Origin: Burkholderiaceae bacterium
Lineage (GTDB): Bacteria > Pseudomonadota > Gammaproteobacteria > Burkholderiales > Burkholderiaceae_C
Direction of reading: 5' to 3'
DNA: 64,000 nt
Assembly (NCBI GenBank): GCA_023150375.1
Contig: JAKLLA010000005.1
Coordinates: 1-64,000, forward strand
The position numbers and the translations under genes are program-made. Numbering within the stretch: position 1 is the stretch's first letter; every line of letters starts with the position of its first letter. Under the pieces are notes generated by a model that did no database searches, had not been told where the DNA came from, and was given only the letters and a program-made list of their open reading frames with translations. Below, one piece after another: positions 46,561 to 55,703 of the stretch.

Positions 46561-48048
46561 ATGGACGCTCGCACCCTCCTGGCTGCCGTCGACGATGTGA
46601 AGGGCCGTGCCGCCGACGCCCTGCTGGTGATCCTGCCGGCCCGGCGCGAAGCCATGGCCCCTGGTGCCGACTGGGCCGGCCTGCTCGACGAAGCGCTGGA
46701 CCGCGCGGACCTGGTCCTCGAAAAGGGCCGTACGCTGTACCTGCACCGGCCGGCCGGCTTTGCGGCGGCCCGGCTGCTGTTCGTCGTGGCCGGCGATGCG
46801 GCCGAGCTGTCGCCGCGCGACATGGAGCGTGCCCTGAACGCCGCGGCGGCCGTGCTGCGCACCTTGCCGGTCAAGTCGCTGCTGCTGGTCTGGGGCGGTG
46901 CGCAGGCCCTGGATGCGGCTGCCGCCGAAGCCGCGGTGCGCACCCTGCGGGCTGCGCAGTACGTCTACCGCCACACCAAGCCCAGCGCCAAGCCGGCTGG
47001 TACGGTGGAGCGTCTGCAGCTGGCTTGCCGCAGGGCCGATCAGGCCGCGGTGCGCGAGGGGTTGCGGCGCGGTCAGGCGCTGGCGGCGGGCATCGAGCTG
47101 GCGCGCGACTGCGCCAACCGTCCCGGCAACCACCTCACGCCGACGCTGCTGGCCGAGCAGGCCCGGCAGCTGGCGGCCGAGCAGCCGGGTCTGGAGGTCG
47201 AGGTGCTCGACCGCAAGGCCGTGGAGAAGCTCGGCATGGGCGCCTTCCTGGCCGTCGCGAAGGGCTCGGAGGAGCCGCTGCAGTTCATCGTGCTGCGCTA
47301 CCAGGGCGCACCCAAGAAGGTCGCCCCGCAGGTGCTGGTGGGCAAGGGCATCACCTTCGACAGCGGGGGCATCTCGCTCAAGCCCGCTGCCGAGATGGAC
47401 GAGATGAAGTTCGACATGGGCGGTGCGGCCAGCGTACTGGGCGTCTTCCGCGCCGTGGCGCAATTGCGTCCGCGCCTGAACCTGATCGGCCTGGTTCCGG
47501 CCTGCGAGAACCTGCCCAGCGGGCGGGCCACCAAGCCGGGCGACGTGGTCACCAGCCTGTCCGGTCAGACCATCGAGGTGCTCAACACCGATGCGGAAGG
47601 CCGCCTGATCCTCTGCGACGCGCTGACTTACGCGGAACGCTTCAAGCCTGCCGCGGTGATCGACATCGCCACGCTGACCGGCGCCTGCGTGATTGCGCTC
47701 GGCCACCACCGCAGCGGCCTGTTCAGTCCCGACGACGGGCTGGCAGCCGGGCTGCTCGCGGCTGGCGAGGCGGCCGCAGACCCGGCTTGGCGCATGCCGC
47801 TGGACGACGACTACGACGAGGCGTTGAAGAGCAACTTTGCCGACATGGCCAATGTCGGCCCCCGCGCCGGTGGTGCCATCACGGCGGCCATGTTCCTGAA
47901 GCGGTATGCCGCCAGGTTCCGCTGGGCGCACCTCGACATTGCCGGTACCGCCTGGAAGAGTGGCGCGGCCAAGGGCGCCACCGGTCGGCCGGTGGCCCTG
48001 CTGACGCACTGGCTGCTGCAGCAGGCCGAGTCCGAGGGTGCGAACTGA
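46561..48048 (+). CDS. pepA: Leucyl aminopeptidase
   Basis: This 495-residue M17 aminopeptidase removes N-terminal residues from peptides in the cytosol. The metal-binding and catalytic motifs are complete: VGKGITFDSGGISLKPA, MKFDMGGAA and NTDAEGRLILCDALTY. Related enzymes also bind DNA. I use the ATG at 46561; a GTG at 46540 is possible. holC follows after 10 bp, a common pair. Confidence 0.95.
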   Translation: MDARTLLAAVDDVKGRAADALLVILPARREAMAPGADWAGLLDEALDRADLVLEKGRTLYLHRPAGFAAARLLFVVAGDAAELSPRDMERALNAAAAVLRTLPVKSLLLVWGGAQALDAAAAEAAVRTLRAAQYVYRHTKPSAKPAGTVERLQLACRRADQAAVREGLRRGQALAAGIELARDCANRPGNHLTPTLLAEQARQLAAEQPGLEVEVLDRKAVEKLGMGAFLAVAKGSEEPLQFIVLRYQGAPKKVAPQVLVGKGITFDSGGISLKPAAEMDEMKFDMGGAASVLGVFRAVAQLRPRLNLIGLVPACENLPSGRATKPGDVVTSLSGQTIEVLNTDAEGRLILCDALTYAERFKPAAVIDIATLTGACVIALGHHRSGLFSPDDGLAAGLLAAGEAAADPAWRMPLDDDYDEALKSNFADMANVGPRAGGAITAAMFLKRYAARFRWAHLDIAGTAWKSGAAKGATGRPVALLTHWLLQQAESEGAN

Positions 48049-48058
48049 GACCGGGCCG

Positions 48059-48490
48059 ATGACCGCGGTGGCCTTCCATTTCAATGTTCCGGAACGGCGC
48101 GACTACGCCTGTCGGCTGCTGCGCAAGGCCCTGCGTGCGCAGGCCCGCGTGGTGGTCAGCGGCGAAGCGCACGTGCTCGACGATCTGGATCGGCAGCTGT
48201 GGGTCTTCGATCCGCTGGAGTTCGTGCCGCACTGGCGCGGTCGCGAGGCCCGCGCCCTGCCGGCGCGCCTGGCGCGCACCCCCCTGCTGCTGCTCGACGA
48301 GGCGAGCCCGGCCCAGGGGCATGACGTGCTGGTCAACCTCTGGCCCGAGGTGCCCGAGGCGCATACGCAGTTCGAGCGGGTGATCGAGATCGTCGGCTTG
48401 GGCGAGGACGACCGGGCGGCCGCCCGGCAGCGCTGGCGTCGCTATGCCGCCGCGGGCTGCCCGATCGAGCGCCACGAGGTGCAGGGATGA
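48059..48490 (+). CDS. holC: DNA polymerase III chi subunit
   Basis: This 143-residue chi subunit of the clamp-loader complex contacts SSB. It has FHFNVPERRDYACRLLRKAL, LWVFDPLEFVPHW, LLLDEASPAQGHDVLVNLWP and the basic WRRYAAAGCPIERHE C-terminus. It starts 10 bp after pepA and is probably cotranscribed with it. Confidence 0.92.
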   Translation: MTAVAFHFNVPERRDYACRLLRKALRAQARVVVSGEAHVLDDLDRQLWVFDPLEFVPHWRGREARALPARLARTPLLLLDEASPAQGHDVLVNLWPEVPEAHTQFERVIEIVGLGEDDRAAARQRWRRYAAAGCPIERHEVQG

Positions 48491-48551
48491 GGGCCTGCCG
48501 ATCCTTGCCCCGCGGCGCTTCCCTTGCGGTCGTGGTCTGCGGGAGGCCGGC

Positions 48552-48968
48552 GTGAACGCGCAGGTGCGTCCCCACATCGACGAAGTGCCGGTGTTGACCG
48601 ACGTGATCGGCTTCGCCGAGCCGGCGGCACCGGGCCCCATGCCGTCGACGCCGGCGATCGCTGCGCGGGGGGCTGCATCGCCCGCGCCGGCTCCGTCGCT
48701 TTCCCTGGCACCGCTGGCCGAGGCCGACGTGCCGGTGGAAGCCTGGCTGGCGGTGGCCGAGTCCCAGATCACACAGCAGGTCCTCGCCGACGTGCAGCGC
48801 CAGGTCGACCGCATGTTCGAGTACCGCGTGCGTGAGGCCATCGGGCCGGCCTTGGCCCAGCTGACCGAACAGTTCGTCGAGGCGATGCGGCAGGAACTCG
48901 GCCAGACGCTGCGCGACATCGTCCGTCGCGCCGTGGCCCAGGAACTGGCCCGACTGCGCAGTCGTTGA
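48552..48968 (+). CDS. Small conserved hypothetical protein (DUF2486-like)
   Basis: This ~138-residue protein starts at a GTG after GGGAGG (NAQVRPHIDEVPVLTDVIGF). It has a VPVLTDVI motif, a Pro/Ala linker and a C-terminal helical part ending QTLRDIVRRAVAQELARLRS. This resembles a small family found beside holC in Burkholderiales (DUF2486 is my tentative label). No function is known. It could be translated from the pepA-holC message. Confidence 0.65.
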   Translation: MNAQVRPHIDEVPVLTDVIGFAEPAAPGPMPSTPAIAARGAASPAPAPSLSLAPLAEADVPVEAWLAVAESQITQQVLADVQRQVDRMFEYRVREAIGPALAQLTEQFVEAMRQELGQTLRDIVRRAVAQELARLRSR

Positions 48969-49216
48969 GCCTGCCTGCGCGAATTCCCGGCCCACCCGAC
49001 GGATGGCATCCGGGTTAGCCCGGTGCACGTCTGCGGCCACGATGGCGTTATGGGCACATGTCGTGGCAACTTGTTTGTCGGCGGCAACGATCCGCCTCTG
49101 CATCTTCCGGTCGAACCCCATGCCGCCGGTCGGGTAGGGAGGAATTCGGGTATTGTGCGCGCACGAGAAATATTCTCGGCATGCCCAACCCCTGGTATCT
49201 ACTGGAGAGTCCATCC

Positions 49217-50359
49217 ATGCATCACAAGTTCAATGTCGTCGTCGGTGCCATCGCCCTCGCTGCAGCCGGCTTGGCCTCGGCACAGGAAGTGGTCGTCAAG
49301 ATCGGTCACGTCGGGCCGACCAGCGGCTCGATCGCACAGCTCGGCAAGGACAACGAGAATGGTGCGCGCATGGCCATCGAGGAGCTCAATGCCAAGGGTG
49401 TGACCATCGGCGGCAAGAAGGCCAAGTTCGAGTTGCTCGCCGAAGACGATGCGGCCGACCCGAAGCAGGGCACGGCTGCGGCTCAGAAGCTGGTCGACAG
49501 CAAGGTCAACGGCGTGGTCGGCCACCTCAACAGCGGTACCACCATCCCGGCATCGAAGATCTACAGCGATGCCGGCATCCCGCAGATCAGCCCCTCGGCC
49601 ACCAACCCGAAGTACACCCGCCAGGGCTACAAGACCACCTTCCGGGTCGTGGCCGACGACGTGCACCTGGGCGGCACCCTGGGTCGCTACGCGGTGGACA
49701 GCCTCAAGGGCAAGAACATCGTCCTGATCGACGACCGCACCGCCTACGGCCAGGGTGTGGCCGACGAGTTCGAGAAGGGCGTCAAGTCCAAGGGTGGCAA
49801 GGTTCTGGGCCGTGAGTTCACCAACGACAAGGCGACGGACTTCACCGCGATCCTGACCAACCTGAAGGCCAAGAAGCCTGACATCATCTTCTTCGGCGGC
49901 ATGAATGCCGTGGCCGGCCCGATGCTGCGCCAGATGAAGCAACTGGGCATCAACGCCAAATTCATGGGCGGTGACGGCATCTGCACGGCCGACCTGCCGG
50001 ATCTGTCGCAGGGCAGCATTGCCGACAATCAGGTCTACTGCGCCGAGGCCGGGGGTGTCGAAGGGGCCCAGAAGGAAGGCATGACCAAGTTCTATGCCGA
50101 CTACAAGAAGAAGTTCGGCGTGGAAGTGCAGATCTACGCGCCCTACGTCTACGATGCGGTCAACGTGATGGTGGCGGCCATGGTCAAGGCCAACTCGGCC
50201 GAGCCGGCCAAGTACCTGCCGGTGCTGGCCAAGACCAGCGGCTACAAGGGTGTGACCGGTACCATCAGCTTCGACGAGAAGGGCGACATCAAGAACGGCG
50301 CGCTGACGCTCTACACCTACAAGGGCGGCAAGCGCGAACAGGTCGCTGTCGTGCGCTGA
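49217..50359 (+). CDS. Branched-chain amino-acid ABC transporter substrate-binding protein
   Basis: This 380-residue periplasmic protein has a signal peptide (to LASAQ, residue ~23) and the Peripla_BP_6 sequence VKIGHVGPTSGSIAQLGKDN, GHLNSGTTIPASKIY, DDRTAYGQGVADEFEKG and a late YAPYVYDAVNVMV. It binds leucine, isoleucine, valine or related ligands. The membrane and ATPase genes livHMGF are not adjacent, so it would have to use a distant transporter. ATG at 49217 follows GGAG. Confidence 0.93.
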   Translation: MHHKFNVVVGAIALAAAGLASAQEVVVKIGHVGPTSGSIAQLGKDNENGARMAIEELNAKGVTIGGKKAKFELLAEDDAADPKQGTAAAQKLVDSKVNGVVGHLNSGTTIPASKIYSDAGIPQISPSATNPKYTRQGYKTTFRVVADDVHLGGTLGRYAVDSLKGKNIVLIDDRTAYGQGVADEFEKGVKSKGGKVLGREFTNDKATDFTAILTNLKAKKPDIIFFGGMNAVAGPMLRQMKQLGINAKFMGGDGICTADLPDLSQGSIADNQVYCAEAGGVEGAQKEGMTKFYADYKKKFGVEVQIYAPYVYDAVNVMVAAMVKANSAEPAKYLPVLAKTSGYKGVTGTISFDEKGDIKNGALTLYTYKGGKREQVAVVR

Positions 50360-50404
50360 ACCTTCTCCCGGCGATCGGGCTTCCGGGATCATGCGGTTTT
50401 CTGC

Positions 50405-50410
50405 TATGAT
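50405..50410 (+). promoter_or_regulatory. Candidate -10 box for tRNA-Ser
   Basis: TATGAT lies 11 bp before the mature 5' end of the tRNA. The -35 (TTCCGG, spacer ~18 bp) is weak. Confidence 0.45.
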
Positions 50411-50420
50411 CCTGGGCTCC

Positions 50421-50511
50421 GGAGAGATGGATGAGTGGTTTAAGTCGCACGCCTGGAAAGCGTGTGTGGGTTAATAGCCCACCGCGGGTTCGAATCCCGC
50501 TCTCTCCGCCA
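50421..50511 (+). tRNA. tRNA-Ser (anticodon GGA)
   Basis: Acceptor arms GGAGAGA (50421-50427) and TCTCTCC (50501-50507) pair, followed by G and an encoded CCA. The anticodon loop reads CTGGAAA with GGA, so the tRNA reads UCC/UCU serine codons. The long variable arm (GTGTGGGTTAATAGCCCAC) is typical of serine tRNAs, and the T loop GTTCGAATC is present. Confidence 0.97.
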
Positions 50512-50516
50512 ATGAC

Positions 50517-50547
50517 AGAAAAGGAGCTCGCGAGCTCCTTTTTTTCT
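50517..50547 (+). terminator. Intrinsic terminator after tRNA-Ser
   Basis: AAAAGGAGCTCG / CGAGCTCCTTTT with a run of seven T begins about 6 bp after the tRNA CCA end. Confidence 0.9.
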
Positions 50548-50685
50548 GGCCGATGCAGCGTCCATGCCTGGCGGGTGGCGGAATGTCTGCGGCCTGAAAT
50601 GAAAAGGACCCGGTCGATGCCGAGTCCTCCTGGCCCCGTATAGGTGGGTCGATCGGGGAAGGCGCTTTCCACTGACCCCCGAGTA

Positions 50686-50721
50686 GTACGGCCCGAAGCC
50701 CTCGCGGGCTTCGGGCCGTAC
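50686..50721 (-). terminator. Strong hairpin downstream of the TolC-like gene
   Basis: A perfect 16-bp stem (GTACGGCCCGAAGCCC and its complement) encloses a TCGC loop, 19 bp past the gene stop. There is no T-run, so it may terminate with help or stabilise the mRNA 3' end. Confidence 0.55.
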
Positions 50722-50739
50722 GCTTCGGAGCGTCCGCGA

Positions 50740-52614
50740 TCAGCGGTTGCTTTCCTTGACGATGTACCACTCCGTGCCGACACGCTTCCAGGTGAGCGTC
50801 TTGGCCGTGCGATCCTTGAAATCCTTCGAGGCGTAATACTGGTCGAAGCGGGTCTCGACGGTCGTGGGCGAGAGGGTGCGCCGCTGTACGTTCGAGATTT
50901 TCAGCTCGATCGGACCGTCCTTCTTCAGCAACTTGGTGCGGTTGGCGAACCAGCGCGCCCGCGTGGTACCCGCGGGCTTGAAAGCCGGATCGTAGAAGCT
51001 GATATAGCGGGTGACGTCCTTGGTCGACCAGGCGGCGGCCCAGTCGAGCAGCCGCTGAGACACCGGGGTGGACAGCGGCGGATCGGCGCGCGGGGTCACC
51101 GGTGCGGCGGCCACGGGGGCCACCATCGTCTGGGCGCTCACTGCCGGGGCGGCAGGCGCGGGTGCCGCCGTGGGCAGGGCGCCGAGCTGCTGCCGGGCCC
51201 GCTCGTCCAGCTCACCCTTGGGTGTCAGGGCGATGTCGGTCGCGCTGAGGGGGCAGCGGGTGGCGGCATCGTCGCCGGCCTGCCAGTAGCGTCCCTCGGA
51301 AATGTCATCCTCGGCGCTGCCCGCCCGGGTCAGGCCCAGCGCGGCGACCAGGCTGCTGGCAGAAGCGTGGCTGCGGGCCTTCGCCACCAGCAGATCGTGG
51401 CGCGCGATCACCTCGGCGCGCCGCGCGCTGTAGACCTCGTTCTCGGCATTGAGCACGTCGAGGAGGCTGCGCTGGCCGATGTCGAATTGTTGCCGGTAAG
51501 CATCACGGGCCTTCTCGGCCGAGCCGACATGGCGCTCCAGATAGACCAGCTGTTCACCGAGCTTGCGCACATCGTTGAACGCGATCGCCGCCGTCTGGCG
51601 GGCATCGCGGCAGGCCTTGTCGCGCGCGTCGGCCATCTGGTTGAGCAGGTTGGCGGACTGGCGCACGCGGGCACGGTCGGCACCGCCGTTGAAGAGGTTC
51701 CAGTTCAGATACAGGCCTGCGGAGGTGTCGCGCTTCTGGTCGGCCACGCCGTCCAGGTTGCTGCCGGCGCCGGCACGCACCTTCGCTTCCACACGGGGGT
51801 GGAAGGCTCCGTCCCGCTCGCGCGACTGCGACTGGGCCGAACGGAAGTTCTCGACTGCCGCTGCCACGGTGGCGTTGCGCTTGGCGACCATCTCGAGCGC
51901 GGCGGTCTGGGCGCCGGGCAGGCCGCGATCCAGATTGGCCGCCAGCGGCAGGTCCGCCGGGGGAGGGCTGCCGACGATGCGACGGTAGCGCTCGGTCACG
52001 TCGTGCAGGTTGGCCGCTTCGGTGGCCAGATTGGATTCGGCCAGGGCCAGGCGGGCGTTGGCCTGCTCGACGTCCACGCCCCGGCCCACTCCCGCCTTGA
52101 AGCGGGACTGGATCTGCTCGGCCACCTGCTTGTGCTGCACGTAGTTGTCTTCGGCCAGCTTGGCCAGGCGTCGCACCCTGGCCACATCGACGTAGGCGCG
52201 CACGCTCTCCAGGGCGGTCTGCTCGCTGACATCGATGAACTCGAAGTAGCGCACCAGCCGTGCATGGCCGAGCCGGTCGACCTGGTTCTGGGTGGACAGG
52301 CCGTCCCACAGCAGCTGCGTGGCCGACAGCGCGACGCCGGTGGAGGTGAGCGACTGGTTCTCGGGGGCCCGTGTGGTGATGCGATCACGGGTGCGGCTGG
52401 CCTCGGCAGACAGGTCCACGCGGGGGAAGTAGGCGCCGCGTGCGACGTCCACCTCGTCACTGGCCGCCCGGAACGCGTTCAGACGGGCGGTCACCTCGGG
52501 ATTCGTCGTGATCGCGCGCTGGGCGGCATCGCGCAGCGGATCGGCCGGCTGTGCCATCGCCAGCTGGCAGGCCAGGGCGATCAGGCCGACGAGGTGCTTG
52601 GAACTCTGCTTCAT
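50740..52614 (-). CDS. TolC-family outer-membrane channel fused to an NTF2-like domain (LapE-like)
   Basis: This 624-residue protein has a signal peptide (to LAMAQ, ~21), two outer-membrane-efflux repeats typical of TolC (VTARLNAFRAASDEVDVARG, GLYLNWNLFNGGADRARVRQ and FDIGQRSLLDVLNAENEVYS), a Pro/Ala linker and a C-terminal ~115-residue NTF2-like domain (SQRLLDWAAAWSTKDVTRYI ... WKRVGTEWYIVKES). It should form the outer-membrane pore through which the LapA-like adhesin is exported and retained. The added domain is unusual for a TolC and may bind peptidoglycan or a partner. It is divergent from lapG. Confidence 0.88.
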   Translation of the reverse strand: MKQSSKHLVGLIALACQLAMAQPADPLRDAAQRAITTNPEVTARLNAFRAASDEVDVARGAYFPRVDLSAEASRTRDRITTRAPENQSLTSTGVALSATQLLWDGLSTQNQVDRLGHARLVRYFEFIDVSEQTALESVRAYVDVARVRRLAKLAEDNYVQHKQVAEQIQSRFKAGVGRGVDVEQANARLALAESNLATEAANLHDVTERYRRIVGSPPPADLPLAANLDRGLPGAQTAALEMVAKRNATVAAAVENFRSAQSQSRERDGAFHPRVEAKVRAGAGSNLDGVADQKRDTSAGLYLNWNLFNGGADRARVRQSANLLNQMADARDKACRDARQTAAIAFNDVRKLGEQLVYLERHVGSAEKARDAYRQQFDIGQRSLLDVLNAENEVYSARRAEVIARHDLLVAKARSHASASSLVAALGLTRAGSAEDDISEGRYWQAGDDAATRCPLSATDIALTPKGELDERARQQLGALPTAAPAPAAPAVSAQTMVAPVAAAPVTPRADPPLSTPVSQRLLDWAAAWSTKDVTRYISFYDPAFKPAGTTRARWFANRTKLLKKDGPIELKISNVQRRTLSPTTVETRFDQYYASKDFKDRTAKTLTWKRVGTEWYIVKESNR

Positions 52615-52854
52615 ACGGGGTTGATCCTTGCTTCGGCGCGCCTCGAGCGGCGATCTGCAGAGCAAATCATGCCAACGGCGGTCCTGTCGTTCGGTCCGGG
52701 ATTGTGCACCTGACGGCCACAATAATCCGTCTCAAGTATTCCACAGATGCGACGTATCCAACAAGTGAACGGGCCGGCGGTTTGATCCGCCACCGGCCGT
52801 CACGTGTGCGGGTGTGGTCGTCGAGTCGGGGTCAGGATCGTCGATACTGCCGGG

Positions 52855-53583
52855 ATGCTTCGCCCGTTGCTTCGACCCTGGGCCGGCACCCTGGCGACAG
52901 GTGGCCGGGGCGGGCGAAGCTGTGCCAAAGTGTTTCATGGCTGGATCCTGGTGCTGCTGATCGGGATATGGGTGGCGGTGCGGCCATCGCAGGCGCTGGA
53001 CTCCGAGCGCCTGCTGGCGCTGGCGACGCGGCAGGATCCCGCGGTGCTGCAGGCCGTGCGGACCTTGCTGGATACGATTGCGCGGGCGTCCTCTCAACCC
53101 GAGGAGGCGCGGATCGAACTGGTCAACCAGTTTTTCAACCGCCGAATATTCTTTCGTGAGGACGTCGAGGTCTGGGGCCAGGTGGATTATTGGGCCAGTC
53201 CTCTCGAGACTCTGGTGCGCGGCCAGGGCGATTGCGAGGACTATGCGATTGCCAAGTACTTCGCGCTCCTGTCCGCCGGGGTGGCGCCGGCCAAGCTGCG
53301 GCTGGTGTATGTGCGTGCCGTGCTCGGGCCGCCGGCATCCCCGCCGGTGGCGCACATGGTGCTGGCTTACTATGCCGGCCCGAGTGCGGACCCGCTGATC
53401 CTGGATAACCTGGTGCCCGAGGTGACCGCTGCCTCACGCCGGCGTGATTTGACGCCGGTTTTCAGCTTCAATACGCAGGGGCTCTGGCAGGGCACGCAGG
53501 GAAGCGAGGCGGGCGATCCGCTGGCGCGGTTGTCGAGGTGGCGCGACGTGGTCGCCAAGGCCAGGGAGCAGGGGTTCCAATGA
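52855..53583 (+). CDS. lapG: LapG-type periplasmic transglutaminase-like cysteine protease
   Basis: This 242-residue protein has a signal or anchor segment (~30-47) and the BTLCP (DUF920) catalytic triad: C127 in GQGDCEDYAIAKYF, H167 in VAHMVLAYY and D184 in LILDNL. LapG cleaves the N-terminal retention part of LapA-like adhesins and so releases cells from surfaces; it is calcium dependent and is held inactive by LapD. It is directly upstream of lapD, 40 bp apart. ATG at 52855; longer frame starts are unlikely. Confidence 0.92.
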   Translation: MLRPLLRPWAGTLATGGRGGRSCAKVFHGWILVLLIGIWVAVRPSQALDSERLLALATRQDPAVLQAVRTLLDTIARASSQPEEARIELVNQFFNRRIFFREDVEVWGQVDYWASPLETLVRGQGDCEDYAIAKYFALLSAGVAPAKLRLVYVRAVLGPPASPPVAHMVLAYYAGPSADPLILDNLVPEVTAASRRRDLTPVFSFNTQGLWQGTQGSEAGDPLARLSRWRDVVAKAREQGFQ

Positions 53584-53623
53584 GCCGAGTTGTCGAGGGT
53601 CGCCGCAACGGCGAAGAAATGCC

Positions 53624-55534
53624 ATGAGTCTGATGCGGCAGGTCTGGCTGCTGGTGCTGTCCGTCATCGTCCTGGCCTGTGCGGGCAGCGTGGCGGTTTC
53701 GGTGTGGAGCGCACGCTCCTATCTGCAGAATCAGCTGGCGCTGAAGAACAGCGACAACGCGCAGGCGCTGGCACTCAGCCTGTCGCAGCAGCGCGGCGAC
53801 ATGGCACTGATGGAGCTGACACTGGCCGCGCAGTTCGATACCGGCTACTACCGCGCGATCCGGCTGCGTGACGCGCAGGGGGCCGTGCGCCTCGAGCGTG
53901 TGGCGGGTCCGGTGCCGGTGCAGGCTCCGGATTGGTTCGTGCGCCTGGTGCCGATCGCCTCGCAACCTGGGGTGGCGCAGGTGTCGGACGGCTGGAAGGC
54001 GCTCGGCTCGGTGGAGGTGGTGAGCCAGCCGGTCTTCGCCTATGCGGACCTGTGGCGCAGCGCCCGCGACACCACGGCCTGGATGCTGCTGCTGGGGCTG
54101 GCGGCCGCTGGTGTCAGCACCCTCGTGGTGCGGCGGCTGCGCCGCGCACTGGGTGCCGTGGTGGAGCAGGCCCGCGCGCTGACGCAGCGCCGCTATGTGC
54201 GGGTGCCCGAGCCGTCCGCGCCGGAACTGCGCCGCGTGGCCCAGGCCATGAACGCGATGGTGGAGCGCGTGCACCGGCAGTTCACCGAGCAGGCCGACGA
54301 GGTGGCTGCGCTGCGCAAGCAGGCTCTGCACGATCCGCTGACCGGGGTGTTCCAGCGCGCGCAGTTCCTGGCCCGCTTCGCGGCCGAGCTTTCCCGGGAG
54401 GATGGCCCGGCGGGCGGTCGGTTGCTGCTGGTACGGGTTCTGCGCCTGGGCGAAGCGAACCAGCGCCTGGGGCATGCCCGCACCGACCAGGCCCTGCTGC
54501 GTCTGGCGACGGATCTCGGCGGGCCGATCCGGGAGGTCACCCCGGTCGAGGTGGGGCGGCTCAACGGCAGCGATTTTGCCGTGCTGCTGCCGCTGGGTGC
54601 CGGTGCCGCCGGAGAACTGGCCCAGGCGCTGGCGGCCGGCCTGCGCGCGCGCCTGCAGGAGTTCGAGGACCTGGCCGTGGCGCTTTCGGTGGTCGGCTGG
54701 CGGCACGGCGACGATGCGCGTGCGGTGCTGGCGCGGGCCGACGTGGCCCTGGCCGCTGCCGAGGCCAGCGGTGACTTCGGCTGCACGGTGCAGGAAGAGG
54801 CGACGCCGCAGGGGCCCTCCGGCGGGGAGGACAGCTGGCGCCGGGGCATCCTGGCGGCACTGCAGACCCAGCGCGTGCAGATGCTGGAGTTTCCGCTGAT
54901 CGACCGCCAGGGGCGCCTTCTGCATCATGAATGTCCGCTGCGCCTCCAACTGGACGAGGCTGCTGCTGCATTGCCGGCGGCCCACTGGCTCCCGCTGGCC
55001 CTGCGCACCGGTACGACGGCCCTGGTCGACGAGCGGGCGGTCGATCTGGGGTTGGCCGCCATCGGACGCGACGGACAGCCGCGCAGCATCAACCTCTCGC
55101 CCGCGTCGCTGCAGTCGCCGAGCTTCGTGGCTCATCTGCGCGAACGCTTCGCGCAGCAGCCGGGTGCGGCCAGGCGGCTGTCGCTGGAACTCGACGAGAG
55201 TGCGCTGGTGCATTTCCCGGCCGCGGTGGCCGACCTGTGCCGCCAGCTGCGTCCCTTTGGCGTGCGTGTCGGTCTGGAGCATGCCGGCGAGCGGCTCGGC
55301 AGCCTGCGTCCGCTGCTCGAGAGCGGGTTGGACTTCGTGAAGCTCGCCGGCAGCCTGGGCCGGGACCTGGGCAAAGACGAGCGCCGCCTGGCGCTGCTGC
55401 GTGGCACGGTGCAGATGCTGCACGGCCTGGGGGTGGCGGCCTACCTCGAAGGCGTGACCGAGTTACAGGATCTGCCCCTGATCTGGGCCGGCGGGGTCGA
55501 CGGCGTCACCGGCCCGGCGGTGACGGTGCGCTGA
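53624..55534 (+). CDS. lapD: LapD-type c-di-GMP receptor (degenerate GGDEF-EAL)
   Basis: This 636-residue inner-membrane protein has a first helix (~6-28), a LapD/MoxY periplasmic domain (~29-150), a second helix (~152-170), a HAMP domain, then a GGDEF-like domain in which the signature reads NGSDF (314-318) and an EAL-like domain in which EAL reads ECP (436-438). Other PDE residues are lost too, so it should bind c-di-GMP without making or breaking it. In the Lap system ligand-bound LapD sequesters LapG. Order lapG-lapD supports this. Confidence 0.92.
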   Translation: MSLMRQVWLLVLSVIVLACAGSVAVSVWSARSYLQNQLALKNSDNAQALALSLSQQRGDMALMELTLAAQFDTGYYRAIRLRDAQGAVRLERVAGPVPVQAPDWFVRLVPIASQPGVAQVSDGWKALGSVEVVSQPVFAYADLWRSARDTTAWMLLLGLAAAGVSTLVVRRLRRALGAVVEQARALTQRRYVRVPEPSAPELRRVAQAMNAMVERVHRQFTEQADEVAALRKQALHDPLTGVFQRAQFLARFAAELSREDGPAGGRLLLVRVLRLGEANQRLGHARTDQALLRLATDLGGPIREVTPVEVGRLNGSDFAVLLPLGAGAAGELAQALAAGLRARLQEFEDLAVALSVVGWRHGDDARAVLARADVALAAAEASGDFGCTVQEEATPQGPSGGEDSWRRGILAALQTQRVQMLEFPLIDRQGRLLHHECPLRLQLDEAAAALPAAHWLPLALRTGTTALVDERAVDLGLAAIGRDGQPRSINLSPASLQSPSFVAHLRERFAQQPGAARRLSLELDESALVHFPAAVADLCRQLRPFGVRVGLEHAGERLGSLRPLLESGLDFVKLAGSLGRDLGKDERRLALLRGTVQMLHGLGVAAYLEGVTELQDLPLIWAGGVDGVTGPAVTVR

Positions 55535-55703
55535 GCGCCGCAGCCGTCGGCCTGTGGCGGCCCCGCGATCCGGGGCCCTCAGATGCGTGGTGTTACAAAG
55601 CGGCATATTGCGCGATCATGCCTGCCAACGATCGACGATGCGGCAAGGAGCGGGTGAATTCCGCTTCTTTTCCCTCGGCACGGTCCGAACCAGGAGCACA
55701 GGC

